A DNA stretch of 51,867 nucleotides from contig JADFYH010000020.1 of NCBI GenBank assembly GCA_015233135.1, positions 1 to 51,867 on the forward strand, read 5' to 3'. The position numbers were made by a program, and so were the translations under genes. Below the pieces are notes generated by a model, which worked only from the letters and a program-made list of their open reading frames with translations, searched no databases and was not told the DNA's origin. This DNA comes from Deltaproteobacteria bacterium (GTDB lineage: Bacteria > UBA10199 > JADFYH01). Position 1 is the first letter of the stretch. Each line of letters begins with the position of its first letter. This document shows, in pieces, positions 30,147 through 39,653 of the stretch.

Positions 30147-31652
30147 ATGCCCCCTCCCAATTTATTAAAAGAGATCCGAAATAAAGGCCTTGAGCATAGC
30201 TTGGCGGAGGCTGATCGCTTGGCCTATTCCCGCGATTGCTCCAGCGCTTCCATGATTCGCCTGAGGGGGGGGGAGGTAGAAATACTTCCTAAAATTATTG
30301 TTTGGCCGAAAAATAATCAGGAAGTGTCTACTTTGCTGGCTTTAGCAAATACCCACCAAATGCCGGTAGTGCCTTATGGAGCAGGGTCAGGTGTCTGCGG
30401 GGGAGCCATTCCCATTCACAAGGGCATTGTGCTTGATTTAAAAAAGATGGATCAAATTTTATTCCTCGACGAAAAAAATCTTCGGGTGAGGGCTCAATGC
30501 GGGATACTGGGGGAAATTTTAGAACGGGAGCTGAATCGGAAGGGTTACACGCTAGGGCATTTTCCTTCCTCCATTTATACTGCTACCTTGGGAGGCTATC
30601 TGGCCTGTCGTTCAGCAGGGCAGCTTTCGACCAAGTACGGAAAAATTGAAGACCTGTTTCATTCGATGAAGGTAGTGCTCGCCACGGGCGGGGTAGTGGA
30701 TTGTTCTAGAGACAAAGAGGCTTGGTTTTCGGAACTGATTTTGGGTTCGGAAGGAACTTTAGGCGTTGTGACTGAGGCCGAGCTTCACGTTCGCCCTTTG
30801 CCCGAGAAAAGAAAGTATGTGGGGTTCCAGTTTGAATCGGTGGCACAAGGCCTGGAAGCCATTCGACTGTTTATGCAAAAGGGTTTTAGACCGGCCGTGG
30901 TGCGTTTATATGATCCTTTAGACAGTTTTATTTTTTCGACTCACCCCTCGAGAGAGAAAAACAATTCTTCTTTTTCTTTCATTCCCGAAAAAATATTTTC
31001 GTTTTTGGGTTTCGCCAAATGGAATTCCTTGCAGATGCTTTTATTGCAACCCTCTTTGTTGAACAAAGCCATTGATTTTGCGCTCAAGAAAAGTTTGCTA
31101 ATTTTAGGTTTTGAAGGGGCCGCCTGGAAACTGGACCATGAGTTGTTGGGGGTTCAGCAAATTTGTAAACGCGAAGGCGGAAAGAGTCTGGGAGAAGCAC
31201 CGGGGCTACAATGGTTGAAACGTCGCTATAGCGTTTCTTACAAGATGTCCCCCTTGGTGAATCAAGGTTTTTTTGTCGACACGATGGAAGTGGCCAGCTC
31301 CTGGACAAATCTAGCCAAATTGTATGAAGGGGTTAAGAGTGCCATTGGTCAGGAGGCCTTGGTCATGGCACATTTTTCACATGCTTACCACGACGGATGT
31401 TCCATCTATTTTACTTTTTTGGGTCATGCCCTTGGTAAGGAAAAAACTTTGAAGCAACATCGAAGGGTCTGGGACAAGGGAATGGAAGCGAGTTTAAAGG
31501 CAGGAGGGACTATCAGCCATCATCATGGAATTGGAACCCTTAAGGCAGAGGCCTTTGTTCAAGAATTGGGTCCCCTATATGCGTGGTGGAAGAACGCAAA
31601 AGCGGTGCTTGATCCGCAGGCAATTTTAAATCCAGGAAAGATGGGGCTGTAA
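30147..31652 (+). CDS. AGPS-like FAD-dependent alkyl-DHAP synthase family protein
   Basis: The 501-residue protein has a PCMH-type FAD domain at residues about 45-230 with VVPYGAGSGVCGG and GYLACRSAGQLSTKYGKIEDL, close to the alkyldihydroxyacetonephosphate synthase signature (ASG....YGNIED). The C-terminal half carries HAYHDGCSIYF and SHHHGIGTLKAEAF, which match the active-site Tyr region and the HHH motif of AGPS. These are stronger AGPS hallmarks than those of GlcD or lactate dehydrogenase. AGPS swaps the acyl chain of acyl-DHAP for a fatty alcohol, forming an ether bond. Here it is clustered with GlcE/GlcF-like subunits and a lipid kinase. The exact reaction is inferred. Confidence 0.8.
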   Translation: MPPPNLLKEIRNKGLEHSLAEADRLAYSRDCSSASMIRLRGGEVEILPKIIVWPKNNQEVSTLLALANTHQMPVVPYGAGSGVCGGAIPIHKGIVLDLKKMDQILFLDEKNLRVRAQCGILGEILERELNRKGYTLGHFPSSIYTATLGGYLACRSAGQLSTKYGKIEDLFHSMKVVLATGGVVDCSRDKEAWFSELILGSEGTLGVVTEAELHVRPLPEKRKYVGFQFESVAQGLEAIRLFMQKGFRPAVVRLYDPLDSFIFSTHPSREKNNSSFSFIPEKIFSFLGFAKWNSLQMLLLQPSLLNKAIDFALKKSLLILGFEGAAWKLDHELLGVQQICKREGGKSLGEAPGLQWLKRRYSVSYKMSPLVNQGFFVDTMEVASSWTNLAKLYEGVKSAIGQEALVMAHFSHAYHDGCSIYFTFLGHALGKEKTLKQHRRVWDKGMEASLKAGGTISHHHGIGTLKAEAFVQELGPLYAWWKNAKAVLDPQAILNPGKMGL

Positions 31653-31657
31653 AAAAT

Positions 31658-32413
31658 ATGTTTACACTCGATACTTATTCTCAAACCTTAACTCTCGATA
31701 CCGATTACACTTTAAGTGAAGTCGAACAAGAGTTGGCAAAATTAGGCTACAGTTGTGGCTATTTTTCACCGCCGCAAAACTCCCTCCGTCTAAAACAGGC
31801 CCTTTCTGAATTGCTTCCCAATTTGTATGCCCTCAAGTATGGGGAACTCTGGGATCTCTGTGTGGCCATTGATTGGGAATCAAAGTCTGGAAACTTTTTG
31901 AGCACTCAAAAGATTCCGAGGCAAGCGACGGGGGCCAATTGGAAAAATATCGTACTGGGGGCAAAAGACGAGCTGGGCCTCATCTATCAGGCTACCCTCA
32001 AGGTTTTTTTGAGAGAAAGTGAAGCGCTCCTTTTTTTGGTGGCTTTGCCCGATCTGGAAACTTGCTATCAACTCGAACGGGAAATTAGACGTCATGAAAT
32101 GCAGCCTTTGGTCTTTGGGCGGTTTTCGTATCAGGACTTAAAAGAGGTTTATGGCTCTCTCCGAGGGGAATATTTTTTGGTGTTGGAGTGGGAAGGGAGT
32201 GAGAAATTTTTTAATCGTCTTCGCGCCGAATGGAACCATCGTGTGGCCGCGCATACCAATTATCAGGAGATAGAACGCTATGATACCCAGAAACTTTTTT
32301 CGAAACTTTTGAGACGAGAGTATCCTCGAATTCCCTGGGGAGGGCTGATTTCCCAGCCATCGGCTCCTGTTTTGAAAGAGATGAAACAAAAACTGGCTGA
32401 AGGATGGAATTAA
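31658..32413 (+). CDS. GlcE-like degenerate flavoprotein subunit
   Basis: The 251-residue protein resembles the GlcE subunit of glycolate oxidase in layout. A segment FLSTQKIPRQATGANWKNIVLGAKDELGLIY corresponds to the GlcE FAD-loop region (key residues NWKNIVLGAKDELGLI). The canonical PxGxGT flavin-binding loop is not visible, so it may be a structural partner that has lost FAD. It starts 5 bp after the AGPS-like gene and ends 1 bp before the GlcF-like gene. Confidence 0.65.
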   Translation: MFTLDTYSQTLTLDTDYTLSEVEQELAKLGYSCGYFSPPQNSLRLKQALSELLPNLYALKYGELWDLCVAIDWESKSGNFLSTQKIPRQATGANWKNIVLGAKDELGLIYQATLKVFLRESEALLFLVALPDLETCYQLEREIRRHEMQPLVFGRFSYQDLKEVYGSLRGEYFLVLEWEGSEKFFNRLRAEWNHRVAAHTNYQEIERYDTQKLFSKLLRREYPRIPWGGLISQPSAPVLKEMKQKLAEGWN

Positions 32414-32414
32414 A

Positions 32415-33566
32415 ATGAGTCCACACACACAAGACCGTAACTTTTGTAGTTTCTGCCCCAAGATGTGTCATTTTTCTTGCCCCGTGGCGGAGGAAGAAAA
32501 AAATGAAACTCTAACCCCCTGGGGAAAACAGCAGAATGCCAAGCTCATCCTGGAAAAAGCGCTTCCCTTTAACGCTCAAACCGCTCTCCCTGCCTTTAAA
32601 TGTGTGAGTTGCCGAATTTCAGAAAGCTTTTGCGAACATGAAATTCCGGTGGCGGATTGTCTTCAGGAAATGCGGGAGTTGTCGGTTGCCAATCACACCG
32701 CGCCGAAAGAAATATTTGATTTTCTGGATCGGTTTAAGAAATTCTCCAATCCTCACGGAAAAGATTTGCAGGAAAAATTGAATAAGCTCGCTCAATCGAG
32801 CTCGTTGGAAACAGGGAAGGACTCGATCCTATTTTTTCCTTCTTGTCATCTTACCGCTTTTCTCCCCGAGGCCCTGCAGCTTTATTTTGAATTGTTTAAA
32901 AAATTAGGGATTTCGAATGTAAAACTTTTCAATGAGAACATCCAGTGTTGTGGTTTTTCTTTGTGGAATGCCGGCTTTAAGGAAGATTTTCTGGATCTTG
33001 CCGAATTGCAATGGCATGCCTTGAGAGATGCCGAAAAGATTATCGTCGGTTCCCCCGAATGTGCCTGGGCCTTCAAACATCTTTATCCGGAGCAAGGCTT
33101 TCCGCTCAGGGCCCAGGTGTTTACCGTGAGCGAATTTCTTGCCCCTTATCTCAAAAACACCCCCTTTAAGGCCAAGGCCAAGACCCCCATCAAGTATTTT
33201 TATCATGATAGTTGTTATCAGGGACGCTATTTAAAGCAATATGACGAGGCTCGTGAATTATTGGAAATGGTGACGGGTTTCGAACCTTGCGAGTTTTCAT
33301 GGAATAAAAAAGAAAGTCTATGCAGTGGCGCGGGGGGAACTTATGCCCTGGTAGAGCCAGAGCACGCCCAGCATATTTCTTCCCGGCATTTGCAGGAGAT
33401 GTTGGATAATGGGGTGAAAATTTTAGTGAGCAGTTGCCCCAAATCCGTGCATCATTTCAAGCAAGCCATGCCCGGGATGATTGTGAAAGATTTGATCAGT
33501 TTTCTGGCTGAAAACATCTTGGAAGAGTCGTGGAGAACGGCGGAGTGGTCGGTGAAGACGAGTTAG
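32415..33566 (+). CDS. GlcF/HdrB-like iron-sulfur oxidoreductase subunit
   Basis: The 383-residue protein has an N-terminal cysteine cluster (CSFCPKMCHFSCP and CVSCRISESFC), a somewhat altered ferredoxin-type site. Two CCG-type domains follow: FFPSCH with NIQCCGFSLW, and YHDSCYQGRY with SLCSGAGGTY. These domains bind non-cubane or [4Fe-4S] clusters in GlcF, GlpC and HdrB. It should take electrons from the AGPS-like and GlcE-like partners or pass them to the ferredoxin upstream. The second ferredoxin motif departs from CxxCxxCxxxCP, and the second CCG motif reads CSG. Confidence 0.8.
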   Translation: MSPHTQDRNFCSFCPKMCHFSCPVAEEEKNETLTPWGKQQNAKLILEKALPFNAQTALPAFKCVSCRISESFCEHEIPVADCLQEMRELSVANHTAPKEIFDFLDRFKKFSNPHGKDLQEKLNKLAQSSSLETGKDSILFFPSCHLTAFLPEALQLYFELFKKLGISNVKLFNENIQCCGFSLWNAGFKEDFLDLAELQWHALRDAEKIIVGSPECAWAFKHLYPEQGFPLRAQVFTVSEFLAPYLKNTPFKAKAKTPIKYFYHDSCYQGRYLKQYDEARELLEMVTGFEPCEFSWNKKESLCSGAGGTYALVEPEHAQHISSRHLQEMLDNGVKILVSSCPKSVHHFKQAMPGMIVKDLISFLAENILEESWRTAEWSVKTS

Positions 33567-33583
33567 ACAGGGGGGGTTTGATT

Positions 33584-34525
33584 ATGAAAAAAACAAACCA
33601 CACCCCTTACTTCATTCTCAACCCCAATTCTGGAGGAGGTCGAGCGGCCAGGGAATGGAAACGTATCGAACCCTTGCTGCCTCAGTTCTTTGCCTCCACC
33701 CAAATTCATAAAACCAAAAAATCAGGCGATGCAGTGCTTATGGCCAAAAAGGCGGCCCTTCAGGGATATAGGCAAATTGTATCGGTGGGTGGAGATGGAA
33801 CCTTAAATGAAGTGCTGAATGGCATCATGCAAGTGCCTGCTGAAATTCGTCAAAATATTTCGCTTAGTCTCTTTCCTCTGGGCTCGGGAGATGATTTTGC
33901 CAAAACGCTTTTATGGCCCAAGGATTTCAAACAACGCCTGCAAGGGATCCTTCGAAACCAAGGCCAAAAAGTGGATGTGGGTTTGATACATTATCAAGAC
34001 TTCAAGGGGAAAAAGCTTCGCCGTTATTTCCTCAATATATGTGATTTTGGAATGGGCGGTGAAGTGGTGGCTCGGGTAAATCGTTCGTCAAAACTTTTCG
34101 GTGGAAAAATCACTTATCTGACTTCTATTTTAGAAACTTTAATGAATTTTAAACCTTTCTCTATTGAAGCCAGCCTTGAAGGGAAAAAAAGGAAATTTCA
34201 CGACATCACTCTGGGTATTATCGCCAACGGCAGCTATTTCGGAGGCGGCCTTTGCGTGGCGCCACAGGCCAAATTGGACAATGGATTATTTGAAGTGCTT
34301 TTAGTGGAAAAAATGGCCGCCCTGGATTTTCTAAAATTGCTTCCCCAACTTTATTTAAGACGTGCGCTGTCGGTAAAAGGGATTCATTCTTTTCAAAGTA
34401 GTTTTATTTCAGTGAAATCGTTGCAAGCCCCTTCTATCCTTTTGGATTGCGATGGAGAGCAGCCGGGCATTTTGCCGGCCAGTTTTGAATTGCTTCCCCA
34501 GGAGCTGAGGGTGACGGTTTTGTAA
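33584..34525 (+). CDS. Diacylglycerol/lipid kinase (YegS/DgkB family)
   Basis: The start is set at the ATG 33584, preceded by a GGGGGGG run about 6 nt upstream; a longer frame overlapping the GlcF-like gene is less likely. The product is 313 residues. Motifs are FILNPNSGGG (nucleotide site), VSVGGDGTLNEVLNGI (catalytic core) and FPLGSGDDFAKTL. The C-terminal beta domain contains GGGLCVAPQAKLDNG, as in the family. It phosphorylates diacylglycerol, sphingoid or related lipid alcohols using ATP. Placement after the AGPS-like set fits a lipid-building role. Confidence 0.9.
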   Translation: MKKTNHTPYFILNPNSGGGRAAREWKRIEPLLPQFFASTQIHKTKKSGDAVLMAKKAALQGYRQIVSVGGDGTLNEVLNGIMQVPAEIRQNISLSLFPLGSGDDFAKTLLWPKDFKQRLQGILRNQGQKVDVGLIHYQDFKGKKLRRYFLNICDFGMGGEVVARVNRSSKLFGGKITYLTSILETLMNFKPFSIEASLEGKKRKFHDITLGIIANGSYFGGGLCVAPQAKLDNGLFEVLLVEKMAALDFLKLLPQLYLRRALSVKGIHSFQSSFISVKSLQAPSILLDCDGEQPGILPASFELLPQELRVTVL

Positions 34526-34531
34526 GAGGTC

Positions 34532-34537
34532 TATTAT
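34532..34537 (+). promoter_or_regulatory. Candidate -10 box before the SpsF-like gene
   Basis: TATTAT lies 8 nt before the ATG at 34546. No good -35 box or Shine-Dalgarno site is at the proper distance. Confidence 0.3.
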
Positions 34538-34545
34538 TGAAGCCT

Positions 34546-35268
34546 ATGAAAATTATTCTCATTAACCAGGCACGCATGACTTCCACGCGTCTGCCTGGAA
34601 AAGTTTTAAAACAGGTTTTGGGCAAGCCGTTGCTGGAATATCAAATCGAACGTTTGAGAAGAGTCAAACATATCGATTGCCAGATTGTTGCTACCACAAT
34701 CCATGCGACCGATGAACCTATTGTCGACCTGTGCAACAAACTGGGAGTGGAGTGCAGCCGGGGTTCGGAGTCGGATGTCTTGGCCAGATATTATGAGGCG
34801 GCGGTCAAACATCGTCCGGATGCGGTGGTGCGGGTGACCTCCGATTGTCCCTTGATTGATCCCGACGTGATCGATCAGGTGATTCGTTACTATGTTCAGC
34901 AGGCCCCTCAATTTGAATACGCCTCCAATGTGGAAACGAGGACTTTTCCACGAGGGATGGATATCGAAATCTTTTCTTATCAGGCCCTGGTTAATGCCTA
35001 TCAACTCGCAAAAGATCCAGTTGAAAGAGAACATGTGACTCCCTATATCACCAAAAATTTATCCCACAAGGGGTCGGTGACCTATCCCAAAAATCACAGT
35101 GATTATCGTTGGACCGTGGATACCCCGGAGGATTTTAGCCTGATCGAAAAAATTCTTTCTACAATTTATCCTCAAAATCCTCTCTTCAACTTAGAAGATA
35201 TTCTTCAGCTGATTGCGCAAAATCCGCATTGGGCTCAGATTAATGCGACTGTGCAGCAAAAAATATAA
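34546..35268 (+). CDS. SpsF/CMP-sugar-synthase-like nucleotidyltransferase
   Basis: The product is 240 residues from MKIILINQARMTSTRLPGK; a TTG nine bases upstream is an alternative with an AGAGG site. The motifs QARMTSTRLPGKVL, RVTSDCPLIDPDV, FPRGMDIEIF and YRWTVDTPEDFSLI are those of spore-coat polysaccharide protein F-type cytidylyltransferases (KdsB/NeuA superfamily). These activate acidic sugars with CTP for surface glycans. Its acceptor sugar is unknown and no other glycan genes are adjacent. Confidence 0.85.
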   Translation: MKIILINQARMTSTRLPGKVLKQVLGKPLLEYQIERLRRVKHIDCQIVATTIHATDEPIVDLCNKLGVECSRGSESDVLARYYEAAVKHRPDAVVRVTSDCPLIDPDVIDQVIRYYVQQAPQFEYASNVETRTFPRGMDIEIFSYQALVNAYQLAKDPVEREHVTPYITKNLSHKGSVTYPKNHSDYRWTVDTPEDFSLIEKILSTIYPQNPLFNLEDILQLIAQNPHWAQINATVQQKI

Positions 35269-35284
35269 ATTAAGATCTTCCAAC

Positions 35285-35314
35285 TTGACACAGCGCAGAA
35301 AGCTTCGCTATTTC
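35285..35314 (+). promoter_or_regulatory. Candidate leaderless icd promoter
   Basis: A perfect TTGACA (35285-35290), an 18-bp spacer and TATTTC (35309-35314) lie 8 nt before the icd ATG. No Shine-Dalgarno site is present. Confidence 0.55.
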
Positions 35315-35322
35315 TCCGCGCT

Positions 35323-36579
35323 ATGTCATTTCAATTAAAAAGTCCCCAACGCGGGCAAAAAGTCCGTATTCAAGACGGCAAACTCCAAGTTCCCCATCAA
35401 CCTATCCTCCCTTTTATTGAGGGCGATGGAACCGGTCCCGATATCTGGCGGGCCTCTCAAAGGGTTTTCGATGCAGCGGTAAAGAAGGCCTACTCCGGCG
35501 AGCGTCAGATTCAATGGTTTGAAGTCTTTGCAGGTGAGAAAGCAAAGACCACCTACGGCGACACCTGTCCTCCCAATTTTCTTCCCCAAGAAACGCTCGA
35601 TGTCATTCGGGAGTACTTGGTGGCAATCAAAGGGCCTCTGACGACACCTGTGGGCAAGGGAATTCGTTCCCTTAATGTTTCTCTCAGGCAGGAACTCGAT
35701 TTGTATGTCTGCCTACGCCCCGTGCGTTATTTTTCAGGGACTCCTTCTCCGGTGAAACATCCCGAAAAAGTGGATATGGTCATCTTCCGTGAAAATACCG
35801 AAGATATTTATTCGGGGGTGGAATGGGAAGCAGGAACCCCTGAAGTCAAAAAAGTGATCCATTTTTTACAAACAGAAATGGGCGTCAAAAAAATCCGTTT
35901 TCCGGAAACTTCTGGAATAGGCATCAAGCCGGTATCCGAAGAAGGTACCAAACGACTCGTGCGTGCCGCCATCGAATATGCGCTGAATCATAGACGTCGA
36001 AATCTTACCCTAGTACACAAAGGCAACATCATGAAGTTCACCGAAGGGGCCTTCCAGCGTTGGGGCTACGAATTGGCCAAGCAGGAATATGCCGATCGCG
36101 TGGTCAGTTGGGAAGAATGCAAGGGGAAGGTGCCCGCTGGAAAATTGCTGATTCAGGATGTGATTGCGGATGCCTTTTTACAACAGATTCTCACCCGTCC
36201 CGCCGAGTACGATGTGATTGCGACCTTGAACCTCAACGGAGATTACATCAGCGATGCCTTGGCCGCTCAAGTCGGTGGAATCGGAATCGCACCGGGTGGA
36301 AACATCAACTACAAGACAGGACATGCCATCTTTGAGGCAACGCATGGCACGGCCCCTAAATATGCAGGGCTGGATAAAGTCAATCCAGGTTCGGTGATCC
36401 TCTCAGGGGTCATGATGTTCGAATACCTGGGCTGGCAGGAAGTGGCCGATCTTATTGTGAAGTCGATCGAGAAGACGATTTTGAATAAAACAGTGACCTA
36501 TGATTTTGCTCGTTTGATGGAAGGGGCAAAGGAACTGAAGTGCTCGGAATTTGGCGATGCGGTCATTAGTAATTTGTAA
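35323..36579 (+). CDS. icd: NADP-dependent isocitrate dehydrogenase
   Basis: This 418-residue TCA-cycle enzyme converts isocitrate to 2-oxoglutarate. The phospho-regulatory/isocitrate-binding motif is [14 protein letters not shown] (near residue 112), and [13 protein letters not shown] follows. The metal-binding aspartates are in [13 protein letters not shown], and the NADP site is [11 protein letters not shown] with the KY pair that marks NADP specificity in the E. coli-type enzyme. Length is normal. It opens a plus-strand run of central-metabolism genes. Confidence 0.97.
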   Translation: MSFQLKSPQRGQKVRIQDGKLQVPHQPILPFIEGDGTGPDIWRASQRVFDAAVKKAYSGERQIQWFEVFAGEKAKTTYGDTCPPNFLPQETLDVIREYLVAIKGPLTTPVGKGIRSLNVSLRQELDLYVCLRPVRYFSGTPSPVKHPEKVDMVIFRENTEDIYSGVEWEAGTPEVKKVIHFLQTEMGVKKIRFPETSGIGIKPVSEEGTKRLVRAAIEYALNHRRRNLTLVHKGNIMKFTEGAFQRWGYELAKQEYADRVVSWEECKGKVPAGKLLIQDVIADAFLQQILTRPAEYDVIATLNLNGDYISDALAAQVGGIGIAPGGNINYKTGHAIFEATHGTAPKYAGLDKVNPGSVILSGVMMFEYLGWQEVADLIVKSIEKTILNKTVTYDFARLMEGAKELKCSEFGDAVISNL

Positions 36580-36608
36580 GCGGTATGCGGTATAAAGGCA
36601 GGCGTTAA

Positions 36609-37460
36609 ATGTTCCTTCCCAATCTATTAAAAGATAAGACCATCCTCATCACCGGTGGGGGGACTGGCCTCGGAAAATCCATGGCCCTGCGCTTTGCCGA
36701 ACTCGGGGCTAACCTGGTGATTACCGGCAGGCGCGAAGAAGTCCTCAAAGCTGCAGCCAAGGAAATTGCGGCCAAGGGCGCGAAGGTTTTTACCAAGCCT
36801 TGTGATGTGCGAAAATACGATGAAGTGGAAGCTGCATTTGATGCGGCCGAATCCGAATTCGATCACATTGATGTGCTGCTGAACAATGCGGCCGGAAATT
36901 TTATCTCTCCCACCGAACTCCTTTCTCCCAATGCCTTTAATTCCGTGGTCGGTATTGTTTTGAATGGTTCTTTCCATTGCACCCAGGCGGCAGGTCGCCG
37001 CTGGATCAATCAACAAAGTGGTGGTCGTGTTTTAAGCATTGTGACCACCTACGCCTGGACAGGCTCCGCGTATGTGGTCCCCTCCGCTTGTGCAAAAGCG
37101 GGTGTGCTGGCCATGACGCGTTCTCTGGCCGTCGAATGGGGAAAATATAAAATTCGTCTCAATGCCATTGCCCCGGGGCCTTTTCCCACGGAGCAGGCTT
37201 GGGAAAATCTGGTGCCTCCAGGGTTTGAAGAAAAATGGAGAAGTCGCATTCCTTTGGGGCGTGTGGGTCGACACGAAGAACTGGCGAATCTGGCCTCTTA
37301 CCTGGTTTCGGACTATGCCGATTATATTAATGGTGAAGTGGTGACGATCGATGGAGGGGAATGGATTTCGGGGGCAGGAGAAATGAATATGCTCACCGAA
37401 ATGACCCCCGAAGATTGGATGAAGATGGCGGAGCGGGCAAAGAAGTCGAAGGGGAAATAA
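36609..37460 (+). CDS. 2,4-dienoyl-CoA reductase-like SDR
   Basis: The 283-residue Rossmann-fold oxidoreductase has the cofactor motif ITGGGTGLGKSMA, NNAAGNFI, and the catalytic segment YVVPSACAKAGV, in which the Ser and Lys arrangement follows mammalian DECR1 instead of the plain YxxxK form. NAIAPGPFPTE and VVTIDGGEW close the fold. It would reduce dienoyl-CoA or a similar enoyl substrate with NADPH during degradation of unsaturated fatty acids. The upstream gap holds a small GCGGTAT duplication. Confidence 0.88.
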   Translation: MFLPNLLKDKTILITGGGTGLGKSMALRFAELGANLVITGRREEVLKAAAKEIAAKGAKVFTKPCDVRKYDEVEAAFDAAESEFDHIDVLLNNAAGNFISPTELLSPNAFNSVVGIVLNGSFHCTQAAGRRWINQQSGGRVLSIVTTYAWTGSAYVVPSACAKAGVLAMTRSLAVEWGKYKIRLNAIAPGPFPTEQAWENLVPPGFEEKWRSRIPLGRVGRHEELANLASYLVSDYADYINGEVVTIDGGEWISGAGEMNMLTEMTPEDWMKMAERAKKSKGK

Positions 37461-37469
37461 AGGAATTTT

Positions 37470-38030
37470 ATGCTTCCTCAGATGCGTCAATCTCAAATAA
37501 AACTTACTTATCAGGACTATCTGCTTTTACCTGAGGACAGGCATTATGAGCTTATTGAAGGAGATTTTTTTATGACCCCTTCGCCCTTGTCCATTCATCA
37601 GATGATCTCAAATAAGTTGAGTTGGTTATTGAATAATTTCATTTTTAGTCATGCAAAAGGGGTATTGTTTGCTGCCCCGATGGACGTTTATCTTTCAGAA
37701 GAAAATGTAGTGCAACCCGACCTGTTCTTTATTTCCAGGGAGCGTGAGCACATCATCCAACGTGAATGCATCAAGGGAGCGCCCGATTTGGTAATCGAGA
37801 TTTTATCTCCTTCTAATTCAAACCGGGATCTCATAGTCAAAAAACACCTTTACGCAAAATTTGCGGTCCAAGAGTATTGGATTGTGAATCCGGAGACTCA
37901 AGTGATTGAAGTGATGACCTGGGCGGAAAGGGGTTTTGAGACAGTGCAAATCTATCCAAGAAATGCAACGCTCTCTTCGCCGTTCTTAAAAGACATTCGC
38001 CTTCGCTTGGAAGAAGTTTTTGAAAAATAG
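37470..38030 (+). CDS. Uma2-family (DUF820) PD-(D/E)XK protein
   Basis: The 186-residue protein has the Uma2 core: HYELIEGDFFMTPSP, the PD-(D/E)XK-type residues in VVQPDLFFIS and APDLVIEILSPSN, then KKHLYAKFAVQEYWIVNP. Uma2 proteins are restriction-endonuclease-like and of unclear function. They are abundant in cyanobacteria and scattered elsewhere, often moving between genomes. AAGGA lies 8 nt before the ATG. It interrupts the run of central-metabolism genes, so it may be a later arrival. Confidence 0.85.
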   Translation: MLPQMRQSQIKLTYQDYLLLPEDRHYELIEGDFFMTPSPLSIHQMISNKLSWLLNNFIFSHAKGVLFAAPMDVYLSEENVVQPDLFFISREREHIIQRECIKGAPDLVIEILSPSNSNRDLIVKKHLYAKFAVQEYWIVNPETQVIEVMTWAERGFETVQIYPRNATLSSPFLKDIRLRLEEVFEK

Positions 38031-38033
38031 TAA

Positions 38034-38987
<954 letters not shown>

Positions 38988-39004
38988 TCTTTTGGAGCAG
39001 ACTC

Positions 39005-39652
39005 ATGACCGAATCTAAAAAACTTTCTTTCACAAAAGACGAAAAATATTTTTTCCTTTGCCGCCTCCATTCTTTGTCCGGCATTTTTCCCATAGGATTT
39101 TATTTTGCCTTCCACATGATGGCCAATGCGAAATCTCTGTTGGGCGCGGAAAGTTATGACAGCCTCATCAAGGGAATTGGCGAGCTGCCTTTTTTGCACG
39201 CCATCGAAATTAGTGTCATCGCTATTCCTCTGCTCTTCCACATCCTCTGGGGCATTGTCATTTATCTAACGGCCAAAAGTAATGTGGTGCAATATCCTTT
39301 CTGCGCGAACTGGCGCTATTTTTTACAACGTCTTACGGGGGTTATTGGAATAGCTTTTATCGCCTTGCATGTCTGGGCGACGCGAGTAGAAGCACTGGTT
39401 TCGGGTATTCCCCCCAGCTTCATCAGCATGCAGAATGAAATCAATGAGCCCTACATGGCCCTGGTTTACCTGATTGGGACAATTGCCCTGACCTATCATT
39501 TGACCAACGGGATCTGGACCTTTCTGATTACCTGGGGAGCTACGGTGTCCCCCCGAGCTCAAAAAGTTTCAGGCATCGTGTGCGGGGCTTTGTTTTTGGC
39601 TTTTAGCTCGGTGTGGATACAGATTATCGCAAATTTTAAAGGGTGGTTTTAA
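39005..39652 (+). CDS. sdhC: Succinate dehydrogenase cytochrome b subunit
   Basis: This 215-residue protein with five membrane helices is the one-subunit, probably diheme anchor (SdhC of the B. subtilis/Wolinella type). Heme-ligand histidines are visible in LHSLSGIFPIG, FYFAFHMM, LLFHILWG, IALHVW and TYHLTNGIW. The lack of a separate sdhD fits this class. GGAG lies before the ATG. It leads sdhCAB. Confidence 0.92.
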   Translation: MTESKKLSFTKDEKYFFLCRLHSLSGIFPIGFYFAFHMMANAKSLLGAESYDSLIKGIGELPFLHAIEISVIAIPLLFHILWGIVIYLTAKSNVVQYPFCANWRYFLQRLTGVIGIAFIALHVWATRVEALVSGIPPSFISMQNEINEPYMALVYLIGTIALTYHLTNGIWTFLITWGATVSPRAQKVSGIVCGALFLAFSSVWIQIIANFKGWF

Positions 39653-39653
39653 T

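Noticed and set aside
36580-36608. GCGGTAT duplication before the SDR gene as a repeat array
   Set aside because: Only two units are present, too few to call an array.
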